From Larix kaempferi (Eukaryota > Streptophyta > Pinopsida > Pinales > Pinaceae): 64,000 nucleotides of DNA. Below the pieces are notes generated by a model. The model was not told the origin of the DNA. It did no database searches and was given only the letters and a program-made list of their open reading frames with translations. Location of the stretch: positions 541,001 through 605,000 of the forward strand of contig BSBM01002077.1 of NCBI GenBank assembly GCA_027924585.1, in the 5' to 3' direction. Below are positions 49,605 through 61,066 of this stretch, piece by piece (the first letter of the stretch is position 1; each line of letters starts with the position of its first letter). The position numbers were made by a program, and so were the translations under genes.

Positions 49605-51130
49605 AAATTTTATCACTCAATATTCTCCTGGGTTGCAGCAGAAGGGATAATGAGGTAATTTTTTCAAACCAAGCTTTGGGGGGTGGTAACTAGCCTTTCA
49701 AACCATAGAGAGGGATCTCTCTTTCACAATTCACTCAACTCTTAAGATATTATTTGCACAAGATGGTTATAGGTAGAAATGGTGGATAGACCTTCAGGTA
49801 ATGACTTATAGGGATTTTTCAGTTGGTTGGGGTTAAGGACAAGAGCACCATTGGGCATGAAGTCAAACTTCAGTGAATTTATAGTCACAAATGACTGATT
49901 TAGACCATAATTTAAGAAGCAGAGTCAAGGTAGATGAGGTTTTTTCAATTCAAAGATATAAGCAGATGAAGGAAGAAAGGGAAACAAATTACATCACTGA
50001 GATAGAGCATTTATGAATGAATTCTAACCTACAACTTCAAGAAGAAAGGGTGGAATACCTAATGATATGCATCTAAAGCATAAAATATGAATTTCAGACC
50101 ATGTAGTCTTGATCTAGATACTGCAGAAGCAAACAATAAATGGAAATACAAATGAAGAACACATGCATAGGAAGTAACAGACATCAAAACACTCATCACA
50201 AGAATCTCTGCTCCAGAATCGGGTCTTCTCATGAATTGAAAGGTCGATCTCTACACATACGTAGAGCTTTTGATCTCTTAGCATCCAAAAACATCCAAAC
50301 CTTTGGTTAAATTCAGAATATGCCTTTATAGGTTTACAAAATATCAAACAAATTCTAACTAACTGACAACAGTTTAGAACTGGAAAGGATGAGGCCGTTC
50401 AGGCCAAACTGCTTGAACCAACTACCTTTGAGTCTGTTAAATGCGACAATGGGAAACTCTGTGCGCTATCAGTGTGCCTTTGGGCCTTGGAAACTACCTT
50501 TTTTCCTTCAGATTGGGTTGTTTTAGGTTGATTTGGAGACATAAATAGGTTGTGCTTCTCTTTTGCTTCCAAATTGGCTCCCAATCATGCCATTTCCCTG
50601 TGAAATTCTTCATTTTCCACGGCCGAAATTTACCCTTTTCTGCTAAACAATATTCGATCTGCAATCCGCAATGTGGATTTCGGAACTTGGAATTTTTGAG
50701 CGGACCTTTCCAAATTTCACTTCCGCAATCCGCAATGCGGGATTCAGAAAGGAGAAAACACAAATAGGGCTTTCTGAAAAATCATGCCCCCGCAATCCAC
50801 ATTCCGCAATGCAGGTTGCGGAAATCGGAAACTTGAATCTGCACCTTGAAAAAATCATGCCTTCGCAATGCGCTTTTCGGAAATCGGAAACCCAACTCTG
50901 CAGTCTTTAAAAATTACCATTACGGCTTCCACAATTCACAATGCAGATGCGGAAAGTCGAAACTTCGGAAATTTGAAAAAGTGGAAAGCCTCCTGATCGG
51001 ACGAGTTGCAGATCGCTTCTCAGCCGTAGATCTGGCTCTGCTTATTCAATACTATCCATTCAACCTTTGTAGATTGAGGAAAAATTCCATGGCCTTGTTT
51101 TTCCCATTTTTCTCACTATGGCTCAATCAT
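49605..51130 (-). repeat. 5' LTR region of the minus-strand gypsy element (outer border uncertain)
   Basis: The stretch upstream of the primer site on the minus strand should be the LTR. A TATA-like TATAAAG (minus, 50324-50330) lies about 720 bases from the primer site. A GC-rich tandem array lies at 50640-50960. I could not identify the TG start near 51.1 kb. Confidence 0.4.
50640..50960. repeat. Degenerate repeats of CCGCAATCCGCAATGCGG
   Basis: Four to five imperfect units of about 75-85 bp, each with a partly palindromic core: GCAATCCGCAATGTGGA, CCGCAATCCGCAATGCGG, CCGCAATCCACATTCCGCAA, TCGCAATGCGC, ACAATTCACAATGCAG. Each core is followed by CGGAAATCGGAAAC-like sequence. Open frames on both strands here are by-products. 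Confidence 0.7.
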
Positions 51131-51284
51131 TTTGCTTGATACTTAGCCATTTTGGGGTTTTTTTACTCTTCCTTTAGTGTAAGAGGTCCATGGGCATGCT
51201 TGGGGTTCCGGTATGGGTGATCCCTTTCTTCCTTTGGTGGGAACATTGATGGGTGTGATAACAATTGCCATCATTTTTTTCATC

Positions 51285-51800
51285 ATTGTCATCATCATCG
51301 GGAGCAAAATAAGGAACAAAATGAGAAGCAAAACTTAGTGCTATCAAACAAAGCTAAACTATTTGCTGTATGAAAATATAAATTGGATGCTATTATGGGA
51401 GAAAAAATAGGAGCTATTCTAGGAGAAAAACCATATGTTGTAGTAGGCATAATTCTAGGAGCAAAACTAGGCAATATTTTGGGAGCGGATCTAGATACTA
51501 CACTAGGTGCAATTATAGGAGAAAAACTATGTGCTATTTTGTGAGAAAAACTAGATGCTAAACTAGGAATGATTATAGAGGAAATATTGGGTGCTAAATT
51601 AGGCGTTAAATTTGGTGAAAATTTACGTCGATATTAGTGCCTACTTATAAAACAAGGCTCTAAAAATTCCAAAAAAAAGCACCATCCCATGAAATAGCAT
51701 TGCCTTTTCTTAGATAATGAAGAAAAATACACTAGTAAGGTGACGAGACACCAAAAATGGGAGATAAAAAGGGAGATAATCACATGGTTCAGTTGTAGTG
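51285..51800 (-). repeat. CACTA right terminus with subterminal repeat array
   Basis: Repeats of GGAGCAAAACTAGGTGCTATTT-like units run from 51290 to 51650. On the minus strand they read CTAGTTTAGCATCTAG and GCACCTAGT, the same style as the array at 25247-26105. The terminus is GTTGTAGTG at 51792-51800. No transposase is adjacent. Confidence 0.55.
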
Positions 51801-52639
51801 GACTCTAAGAAGCAAGTGCAAAACAAATTGTGTTAGAGACTGATTTGAAGTGGATACCACCCAACGCATGGTGGAAATTAGAGAGTCACAAAGGGAGTTG
51901 ATGTAGTTGATGCACACATGGGTATTCAGGTGCAAAAGCATTTTTTGATATCACTGCAAATTACCTCTCCCAAAGGACTAGTTGGAAGAATTGTAACACA
52001 TTTTGGTGCCCCTCCAACAATATTTTATGTACCAAATACCCAAAATAACATAAAAATAAAAGAAGAAGTAACTATGTGCCTTAAGAATAAATGAATAAGA
52101 AGCACCTTCGAGTGGGAAACTTCCTTTTACAATAAAAGAAATGCAAGAGAGGAATCATCTCTAAAAGTAGTTTTGCTTGGTAAGTATAGGAGATAAAGGG
52201 TACAATTACAATTAAAGGTCCTAGTAATCCATTAAATGGCCTTGTCAACAAGTAATAGAAACATTGATATAACAATATAAATGTAATGTCTCAAAATTTA
52301 GGGCACAACATTCCCATACCCTTTAAACAAGTCTTGCCCCAAACACTTAAACAAATGTGGATGTTTCTTTATAGAGAAAACATCTTGTAACACCCCACTT
52401 TTAACCCCATTATGCAATGATGTAAATATGTATATAATGATGAAATGGATAGAAGTCGGATAAAAAATGGTCTAGTATGACCAATATGATGTAATTATGT
52501 ACATTTTATGTTTAATATAAAAACTACAACTAGTGTAGATTAGGAAGGATGAAGAAGAGATGGGGGGATATGATTCCACAAGAGGGGAAAGTGAAAAGGG
52601 AGTTTAAGGGGGAGATGACCCTAGTTACTTATAAGGTAA
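51801..52639. other. No gene seen; possible LTR start
   Basis: TGTAACACCCCACTTTTAAC at 52386 has the look of a gypsy LTR start, but no matching end or target duplication was found before the pol fragment at 52640. Confidence 0.35.
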
Positions 52640-53810
52640 TTATAAGTCACTATACCCTATAGGATGGTTCAAATGTTCCTTAATTCGTTGAATGAGTTGC
52701 ACTATGGCGTCATTTTCCATCAATTCTCGATACGCTTCCTCTATCCAACTTGGAATTGGTAAGGATAAAGCAAAGAGAGATCCTTCCTCTTTAAATTTCC
52801 TAGAAAATGCATTAACCACCACTTTTTCTCTGCACTTATTATATATAATCTCATAATCATATCCCAACATTTTATTAACCCACTTATGCTACTCTGGAGA
52901 TAACAAATCGTTGTTCAAGGAAATATTTTAAACTATGATGGTTGGTCTTGATCTGGAAGTGGCTCCCTATTAATAAGGGCACCATTTCTCAACTTCATGA
53001 AGGATGGCCATCATATATGTTTCATATTTATATGTACACAAATTTTGATCACATAATTGCTTGTTGGTGAAGGCCAAATGGCATTCTTCTTGCATCAATA
53101 CTACTTCAAGACCTCTTCCTAAGGCATCACATTATAAGACAAAAGTCTTAGTGAAATTTGGCATCTCTAATACTAAAGTAGTGCACATGGAATCCTTTAA
53201 GGCATAGAAGGCATGCTCAGCTTCATCACCCCAAAAAAATTGTCTTTTTTAGCAATGATGTTAGGGGGGCAAAACAATTTCCATAATTTTTCACAAGCTC
53301 TTGAGGGTCTTGGCGCATGGCCAATCTTGCATAGCCACAACTTTCTTTGAGTCCATTCACACTCTATCCTAACTCATAATGTGACCCAAGTATTTGACCT
53401 AAATAACCCCAAAAACACATTTGGAATGTTTCAAAAATAACTAATGATCATGGAGTATTTCAAGGCATAATCAACATGCTCTAGGTGGCCTTCCCATGTG
53501 GTGTTTTCAATGAAGATATTGTCAAAGAAAACCAACAAAAAATTGCAGAGAAAAGGGAAAACAAATATTGTTCGTGAGGCTCTAGAAGGTGGATAGATCA
53601 CTTCAAAGGCTAAAAATCATGACTAAGAACTCATAATTACCCTCATGGGTTTGGAAATTTGTATTAGGGATTTCTTCTTCTTTTATCCTGATTTGGTGGT
53701 AGATGTCGACTAAAGATCTATTTTAGTGAATAACTTGGGCCCATAAACCTCATCCAAGAGTTCATCAATGACCAAAATGGGAAATTTACCCTTGGTAGAT
53801 AACTTATTCT
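52640..53810 (-). pseudogene. Ty3/gypsy pol fragment, minus strand (RT to RNase H)
   Basis: Reading from 53810 downwards: RT blocks (KGKFPILVIDELLDE, GPKLFTKIDL), an FFDN where the catalytic FxDD is expected, WEGHLEHVD, then RNase H (ALGRGLEVVLMQEECHLAF, KQLCDQNL, MMAILHEVEKW) and the connection segment at 52640-52870 (MLGYDYEIIYNKC...NAFSRKF). Many stops and frameshifts are present. It stops abruptly at both ends: at 52640 before integrase, and at 53810 where it abuts a plus-strand copy of the same region. Confidence 0.8.
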
Positions 53811-53811
53811 T

Positions 53812-56800
53812 GGAATGAATATGATCTTTCAACCTTTCCTATACAATTTTTTGTTAGTCTTCTCTAATTATATATTGATCTACAACACCACATGGCAATT
53901 CCACCTCGAGCATGTTGATCGTGTCGTGCTATTATTGCAGGGCCACCAATTAATTATGAAGTGTTCCAATTTTTTTCTTTTGAATTTGAATACTTGGGTC
54001 ACATTTTGAGTTGAGAAGGCTTGCAAGTGGACCCAAAGAAATAGGCAACTATGCAAGACTAGCCACGGCCCAAGACCCTAAGATCTTGCATGGGTTCCTT
54101 GAACTTATGGGCTACTAAAAACAATTTGTGAAAAATTATGGAAAAATTGCAACTCCCATGACTTCTTTTTCTCAAAAATAATTCCTCTGTCTAGAGTGAT
54201 GCAGCTAAGTAGTCCTTCTCAACCTTAAAGGTTTCCATGTGCACTATGCCAATATTAGCAATACCAAATTTTACTATGACATTTGTCTTAGAATGTGATA
54301 CTTTTGGAAGAGGTCTTGGAGCCATATTGATGCAAGATGGATGCCCTTTGGCATTTACCAATAAGTAGTTAATTGATTAAAATTTGGGAAAATCTACATA
54401 TGAAAAATAGATGATGCCCATCCTTCATGAAGTTGACACCTAGCACCCATATGTCATAAGGAGGCATTTCTAGATCAAGACTAACCATCATAGCTTAAGA
54501 TATTTCCTTAAACAAACGTTATCATCAGTAGAGTATCATAAGTGGTTTACTAAGATGTCGGGGTATGATTATGAGATTATTTATAAGAAGGGTTGAGAAA
54601 ATGTGGTGGATGCATTGTCGAGGTAGTTTAAGGAGGAGAGATCTCTATTTTCATTATCCTTACCAATTTCAATTTGGATCGAAAAATATTGTTAAGAATG
54701 GATAGTGAATGACTCGATAGTGAAAATCATCCAAAGGCTTTAGGAAGACCCAAATCCCCCTAAAGCGTATACATGGCACCAACATACATTGAGGTATTAA
54801 AAGTGCATCTTTATGGCACCACATTCTGCCTTAAAACAATGGATCTTAGAGGATTTGCATTCATCACTTGCAATAGGTCACTCAGATGTTCATAAAACCT
54901 ATGAAAGGATTAAGTGCTCATTCTTTTGTGAAGGCATGAAAACCGACATCCAAAACTTTGCAGCATCCTATGACATTTTCCAATGACACAAGGGTGAGAT
55001 GGAGAAGTCACTAGGGACCTTGCAGCCACATCTGATTTTGACAAATATATGGACTGGAATCTCTATGGATTTATAGTGGGGATTCCTATAGATGGTAATA
55101 AATTAGTCATTCTGGTAGTTGTCGATCACCTTTCCAAAGATGCACACTTTTTTACTTTATCCCACCCTTTATACCATCATTAATGGCCCAAACCTTCATG
55201 GATTACATTTTTAAGTTGCAAGGAATAGTAACTTCCACTATATTTGATCAAGGCCCTACATTTACAAGAGAATTTTGGTAGGTGCTATTTAAGCTTCAGG
55301 GTAACCAGCTACACCTAAGCATACCCTATCACCCCCCAAAAAATGGTCAAACATAAGTGGTCAATAATGCTTAGAAACATATATAAGATGCTTCACATTA
55401 GAAAGCCACACCAATTGGCCCAATGGATTCCTCTTGCATAATGTTGGTATTACACCACTTGTCATGGAACTACCAAAATGACACCATATTAAGCAGTAAA
55501 TAGCCCAAAACACTTTTCAATGGTTTCCTATTTACTAGGCACCTCCAAGGTTCATTCAATGGATAGCACACCTTGCACCAGAGAGGTTATTCTTCACACT
55601 TAAAATGACAACTTGGGTAGGGCTCAAAATAAAATGAAACAACGGGTTTATCAACATCGGTTAGAATTAATTAGAAAAAAGGGATCAAGTGTTTTTCACC
55701 TTCAACCTTATAAATAAACATCACTCGGAATTAAACTCCATTAGAAACTTTCGCCAAAGTCCTATGGACCCTAAAATACCGTACAACCCATTAGACATGT
55801 AGCCTACTGTCACGTCCCCTCACATCAATCCGACGCAAGGAAGGGAACATGACACTAACATTCTGGGAATTTACAAAATCTCATCCCCATTCATCGGATT
55901 CATACAAATAAAACACATGTGTGCAGATTCCAAAAACATGCACAACGGAATTAATCTATCCACACACATTTCACATGCATTCAACATATCAAGAACAGTC
56001 ATCAAATGATTAAAACATTGCAGAAGTAAAACACATAGAGAATACTTATCTTGCAATAGTGACTTCCCGAGCAACTAGCTATGTCACTGCAACGTTCCAC
56101 CCAACCATAGGCCAGCTATGTTCATCAATCTCTCAACATAACTTCCACCCCCAATTTGGGCATGATTTCTACAAGGAAAGGGAACACTCAATCTCATGCA
56201 CAGCCCAAGCAATGGATACCCATAACCCATACCCCAACATACTCTTTCCACACACAGCAAGCACAATTGTTGGCATGGGTAAACATTTCCAACTATGGGA
56301 TGCACAACACATGGTATCCATGGATTTCCCAAATTGTGGCACACCCAAAAACAAAATATGGGAAGGGAAATCGACCCCAAGGATAAAAAATGAGTTCCCC
56401 AACAGGTATGTGGGCATTCAGAGGGAAAAAGGACCTCCCAGGAACCCCCAAAATGGATTCCTCTTCTTCCCCATTGTTCTATATCACAAAAACGCCCTTC
56501 TCCCAGCTGAGAATGAAGGAAAACACAAACGTTTCATGGAAAAAAACACCCAAGTAGCTTCAAACTCGTGAGAGAGCCAAAGTGGTTGGTGAATAATGGA
56601 TTGGGGAGCAAATATGTGGCTCCTTTCTTTCCTAAGAATCCAAACATGAATTTCCACAAATGGTGGCTTTCCCATACCCAAATTTGGACAGCCATACCTC
56701 TCCATTTCCCCAAATAACAATTATTTCAACCAACTCTTGGGAGAAATAAATAATTGGGTACAAAAGTCAACATGGGTAGTTGATGGTTCATGGGTTCTCT

Positions 56801-57243
56801 AATTGACACTTGGATTGACTTGATTGGCTCCGAGGGTTTGAATATTTCCCTCCCAATTCCTTGTAAAAATCATGCCCCCATACTCTTGTTGCATTTCATA
56901 GTTAGTTGTGGGAATTTTTATTTAAAATACATGTTTACATCAAATTTACAATTTCCATCGTGCCAAGCTAGCACACAATCCACATGCATCAATTTTCAAT
57001 TGCCTCTATGAGAATAGTAAATCTATGGTGGGGCCTTGGACTTGAGCTCCTCACCACCATTTTTATAATGATATTATATTATTTACATGTTTAATGTGAT
57101 GGGGTCAAAATTGGGATATTACACCTACAAGCTAGCTCTACCAAATCACTCCAAAATTCATCTAGTGTTTTGTGTGTCTTGCATCAAGAAGGTTGTGTTG
57201 TCCAATTGTAAAGTAAATACCAAGTTACCATAAATTCATGAAG
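53812..57243 (+). pseudogene. Ty3/gypsy pol fragment, plus strand (RT to integrase), split by a solo LTR
   Basis: It starts within RT (MNMIFQPFLYNFLLVF at 53815, with the DD pair of the active site replaced in SNYILIY), then FHLEHVDRVVLLLQ, RNase H near 54280-54560 (GRGLGAILMQDGCPLAF, NHHSLRYFLK), connection near 54560 (MSGYDYEIIYKKG) and integrase (about 54840-55700; zinc-finger remnant SSLAIGHSDVHKTYERIK). The core is too decayed to place all three catalytic residues. After the solo LTR at 55808-57123 the C-terminal block resumes at 57124 (YKLALPNHSKIHLVF, CIKKVV), up to about 57243. It belongs to the same lineage as the minus copy at 52640-53810 but is clearly diverged from it. Confidence 0.82.
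55808..57123 (-). mobile_element. Solo LTR, 1,316 bp, with perfect target duplication
   Basis: The ends are TGTCACGTCCCC and GGGATATTACA; on the minus strand this is TGTAATATCCC...GGGGACGTGACA, a classic gypsy LTR. CCTAC flanks it on both sides (55803-55807 and 57124-57128), a perfect 5-bp target duplication. It sits inside the integrase C-terminal coding sequence of the gypsy remnant around it and so is younger than that element. Open frames inside (for example 56059-56571 plus and 56084-56380 minus) overlap on opposite strands and have no domain. Confidence 0.93.
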
Positions 57244-57253
57244 CAGGATCCAT

Positions 57254-57880
57254 GTTGGCACGTGGTTAGAGCGCATGAAGTGTGGAAGCCGACAGCAACA
57301 AAGGGGTCATCAGTGGAGGAAAGGACCATTTGCGAAGGATAAGAAGCCGACGAAAGCGCAAGTTTTGGTCAAAGTTAGTTAGAATGGGTTGTTTTGACCA
57401 TTTTGTAATATTCTTAGTTGTCTATAGATAGAACCACAATTGTAAGCTTAAGGGCATCGATCGTAGACGGTGATATTTCGCATCTATGTATCTTTCTGCC
57501 TTCGGCAAGTTTTGTTCTATGTATATGGATTCGCGTTAATTCACTTGGAACTATTCCTGTGAAGGTTGTACCGTAGATTCAGTCAGATGAGTTAATGCAT
57601 GAGGATGTTCGGTTATGTATCTATTCTATGTTTCTCTTTGATTCGCCATGTTATGAATGATGAATGTTATCTTAATGATGCGATGTGTTTAAAGTTTTGT
57701 TGTTCTGTCGATTCATTTGTAATGCAAGTTATTGCGGAAACTTGGTTCCTGCAGCCCCCCTTGAACATCTCGGGTGACACCTCACTCACTCTGCGGGTGT
57801 TGCTGAAAAGGGTAAAACCTTTCTAGGCCGATGCTTAAGGGTGTCTGGTTGGTGTTTGTTGACAACAATGTGAAGTGAAC
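57254..57880 (+). repeat. Possible 5' LTR/leader of the following gypsy element
   Basis: It begins at TGTTGGCACGTGG, where pol similarity of the previous element ends, and lies directly upstream of a gypsy gag. The primer site is not recognised. TGTTGACA and TGTCAACA at its right end form an inverted pair. Borders are uncertain. Confidence 0.3.
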
Positions 57881-57896
57881 CCCTGTTGATAGAACG

Positions 57897-59127
57897 GTGT
57901 CAACAAATGGTTCTATTTCTGGTACCGTAGTGCGGACAGAAAAAGAGGAGGACATGCTATGGCATCCGACGAAACTGGAGATCGAGGATTGGTTCGAAAA
58001 GAAGGCACAAGATTTTGCTGAAGAAGAGAATCTCCAACCCGGATGGTCAACGAATGATTGGTTACAGAAATATATAAACTCCAACATCCATGAGATATTT
58101 TTCTGTGAATTCCCAATATTGCTGCATGAGTGGTTGGCATAATTGACATTCCAAAAGAAGAATTTCCAAGGTGGCGAACCTGAACATTGGACACCTGAAT
58201 TGATCCAACAATTGAAGCAAGTGGATAACAAGGCATCTAGAGTTGTCAATGTCTGGGTGGATAGTATTCTAGAGGGATATATTACTGAATTCGTCGTCAA
58301 CACAATCAAGTCATATAGCGACACAGAAAGGAATTTTTTTCAAGGGACCCCGTGTAAGGTTTCTACTGTCGCTGAAATTGTGGATTAAAATGCTCATCTG
58401 CGAAAAGGGTATACTGAATATGAACTATGACGAGTAAATCCTGGTGTGCGGAGGTTGCAGGTACCGTGTGAATGTGGGTCTTGTAGAATGATGTGGGGTA
58501 GATGGACATGAGTGATGATGAGTTCTTAAGGGAAGCTGAGGAAGGTTGTGGTACCTTGCGAAGTGGGGTGAGGTTTCGACGTCCAGAGAAGAAAAGGAGG
58601 ACTGAGATTGAGAGAGAGTCTCCCGATGCGACTGGAATAGAGAACTGCAAAACAAGACCACACGGGATGAAACGACCTTACTGTGATGAAGGAAGCAACC
58701 AGGCTACCCCTAAATCCGAAGGACAGACCCAAAGTTACAACATACCCACAACCCTGTGCACTATGCCAAATTTCGGAGGAAGAAACATAAGTTCATCGCA
58801 GTGTTGTATGAAGTGTCAAAACAATGGTAAGAGGAGTGGGTCCGTAAATAATAGTAGGAGATCAAGAATGGAATGTGACGATGTGAAAATGCCAATTTTC
58901 CAGGGTAATGGGATCGAGGATCCCAAACAGTATTGGTTCTTATGCGAATTAGTATGGATAATTAAGCAATTACAAGACAAAGATATCAAGAAGGGACAGC
59001 CAACGACGAATTTTAGGGGCTGTGCGCTAGACTGGTTCATGAAATTCATACAAGTGCCTACAGGAAGTCTAGAGAAAACACTGTCGCAGATCAGGGCAGG
59101 ATTAATTGATGAATTTAGGAAGTAAAA
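57897..59127 (+). pseudogene. Ty3/gypsy gag, N-terminal and capsid parts
   Basis: One frame runs from an ATG at 57897 (MSTNGSISGTVVRTEKEEDM) through a TAA at 58140 to a TAA at 58386. It is charged and helical (IEDWFEKKAQDFAEEE; EHWTPELIQQLKQVDNKASR). A second frame, 58502-59127, carries a basic stretch (RFRRPEKKRR) and a capsid-type domain: MPIFQGNGIEDPKQYWFLCE, FRGCALDWFMKF, LSQIRAGLIDEF. Coding traces continue past the stop (FDQRYKTLMAKSYLG near 59200). Gag forms the virus-like particle. The frame changes and stops make this copy dead. Confidence 0.75.
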
Positions 59128-59477
59128 ATATGAGTCGCAATACATCACGAAACTAAAGGATATTAAGTAGTTTCCAAATGAATCTGTGTGTGAGTTTGAC
59201 CAGAGATATAAAACTTTGATGGCGAAGTCATATTTGGGATGAGCGATGTATAGCACAAGGAGTGGTTCATTGCAGGACTAGTACCACACATCCGTGGGCC
59301 GCTAATGTAGTAGAATATCACGTCTCAGTCGGAAGCGCTGGAAATCACAATGAAATTGGAGGCCTCACCAGTGGGAAAAGCAGCTTAGGCATGAATCACA
59401 TTCAAGCGCAGCTGGCGAATCTCACGATCTAGCTCCATGACATTAAGAAGGGAAAAGAAGTGCGAGAGGAAATATGG

Positions 59478-60151
59478 TGCACACGCTGTAAATCACAAGG
59501 ACACCATAAGGACCAATGCCCAAAGTTCCGCGAGTATTCACAGTCTAGCGCACCGAATCCACTGAGCCAGGAGGGATGTCGTGGTGTAGAATCTGTCAGA
59601 TGAGGGGGCATCGGTTGGAAGACTGCATATGTTTACAGAAGATTTGTCAAAACCGACAAATCTTTACTGCAATTTTTGTCAATCGGTTGGGAACAAAGAG
59701 AAGGATTGTAGGGCATACAACTTACTCCAAGAAAGGACCACAGATAAATATTTCATGAAGGGGGAGGAGAAACCCTTGGTATAGCAGCAACCGCAGTACA
59801 GTCAGCAGCAGCCACACTACAATCAGCAGTATAAACAATTGTAGCTCCATTATAGCCAGCCACAGCTGGTGTACAGTCAACCCCCCCCCCCCCTGCCCGT
59901 ATTATGGCCAACCGCAATATTAGACTGCGTAGCACAACCAACATCCATATGGCCAACAGTGGGGATGATTCATAGGAGGATTCCACAGAGGTGGAGTTGG
60001 AGGTGTTGGTCGAGAAGGAACTTTTGGATGAGGTCGAGGGCCAGTTGTATGCTATAATTGTGGTCAAGTCAGACACTATCAAAGAGATTGTTCGAGCCCA
60101 GTTCCGCAGTGTCCTTATTGCAGCGCACTGGACCATAGTGTGGAGGACTGT
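59478..60151 (+). pseudogene. Gag nucleocapsid region with five zinc-knuckle motifs
   Basis: CCHC boxes (CxxCxxxxHxxxxC): CTRCKSQGHHKDQC at 59478-59519, CRICQMRGHRLEDC at 59585-59626, CNFCQSVGNKEKDC at 59668-59709 (His replaced by Asn), CYNCGQVRHYQRDC at 60050-60091 and CPYCSALDHSVEDC at 60110-60151. Between the third and fourth lies a Gln/Tyr/Pro-rich linker (59780-59900) with a 13-base C run at 59881. After the fifth comes a Pro/Gln repeat (QPQPQPNPNQGQNPPP). The knuckles bind RNA. They lie in three different frames, so at least two indels have occurred. Confidence 0.85.
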
Positions 60152-60649
60152 CCCCAGTTGATTGCGAAGTGGAAAAATAAAACTCCACCTCAACCTCAAC
60201 CTCAACCGAATCCAAATCAGGGTCAAAATCCACCTCCAAATGTACAGAATATTTTGACAGAAATAAGAATTCAACCAACGAACATTGCAGTAGTGGCCAG
60301 AGGAGGGGTTGCGACAGGAGAAGACAAGCCACAGTTGATTGTCTGACTGACAGCAAGAAAACAAGTCTGATTCGATGTGGAATCGAAAAAGGAGATCTTC
60401 TTGGAAGCGCAAGAGACAATGTGATGGATGAGACAGCCACCAATTGACCAGAAAGAACCCACTTATGAGATGTCGCTGGCATTCGACACGACTAACTCAC
60501 AGAAGAAGATCAACACCTTGAGGCCCCTCTTAGAAAGTTGCTTGGAATTGGAAAAATACCAAGATGTGCTAGCAGAGATAGCTAGCCTATTACAACGACA
60601 AGAGGATGGATGACATATTCGAATAGTGAATCAACTGCATAGAAAGAAT

Positions 60650-61043
60650 ACAGGAAGGGAAATGCGGATAAATGCGCAGATTGGTGCATTCAATGTCGAC
60701 TCCATCATTATGGATTTGGGGTCAGATGTGAATATCTTGAAAAAATAGATGTTGGAGACAATGGGGGAATCCACAGTTGGTATGGTCCCCAGTACAACTT
60801 CGACTGGCGAACCAGAGCAAGGTCATTCCCATCGGCCAGTTATGTCACATCCCAGTCAAGATAGAGGGACTCAATACCTATGCAGATTTCGACGTGATAG
60901 AAATAGTTTATAACACGAGCCCCTATCTGGTGTTGTTGGGGATAGATTGGGCGATGGAGAACCAATCCGTGATCAACTTCCAGAAACAAACAATGTCGTT
61001 TGAGAATCACAACATGACGGTAGCCACACCCTGGATCCATTAG
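60650..61043 (+). pseudogene. Gypsy aspartic protease domain
   Basis: The frame of the last knuckles continues to IGAFNVDSIIMDLGSDVNIL at about 60680-60740. The active-site motif is DLGS rather than DTG/DSG. A TAG and a frameshift at about 60770 follow. The second half is in the frame of 60777-61043: IPIGQLCHIPVKIEGLNTYA, SPYLVLLGIDWAMENQSVIN. LGIDWA is the usual C-terminal protease motif of this group. It would process the polyprotein. Confidence 0.75.
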
Positions 61044-61066
61044 AAGGAAAGTGGTATGTCGAGCCA

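Larger units (their letters stand above)
25247..51800. mobile_element. Candidate 26.5-kb CACTA (En/Spm-type) transposon, heavily nested
   Basis: The left end is CACTACAACAAAACATGTAG at 25247. The right end, read on the minus strand from 51800, is CACTACAACTGAACCATGTG. The first nine bases are identical and the next ten similar. Flanking trinucleotides are GAT (25244-25246) and GAC (51801-51803), one base apart from a perfect 3-bp target duplication. Both ends carry subterminal arrays of the same style in opposite orientation. CACTA elements are DNA transposons with such ends and 3-bp duplications. No transposase is recognised inside, and the interior holds other elements. They could also be ends of two separate elements. 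Confidence 0.45.

Noticed and set aside
49473-49616. N-terminal extension of the minus-strand gag
   Set aside because: The open frame runs back across the primer-binding site, which cannot be coding, so the ATG at 49472 was preferred.
52386-52639. TGTAACACCCC as the start of an LTR
   Set aside because: No end, target duplication or primer site could be paired with it, so not called as an element.
56059-56571. 170-codon plus open frame, with overlapping minus frames
   Set aside because: It lies inside the solo LTR, shows no domain and is overlapped by equal-quality frames on the other strand.
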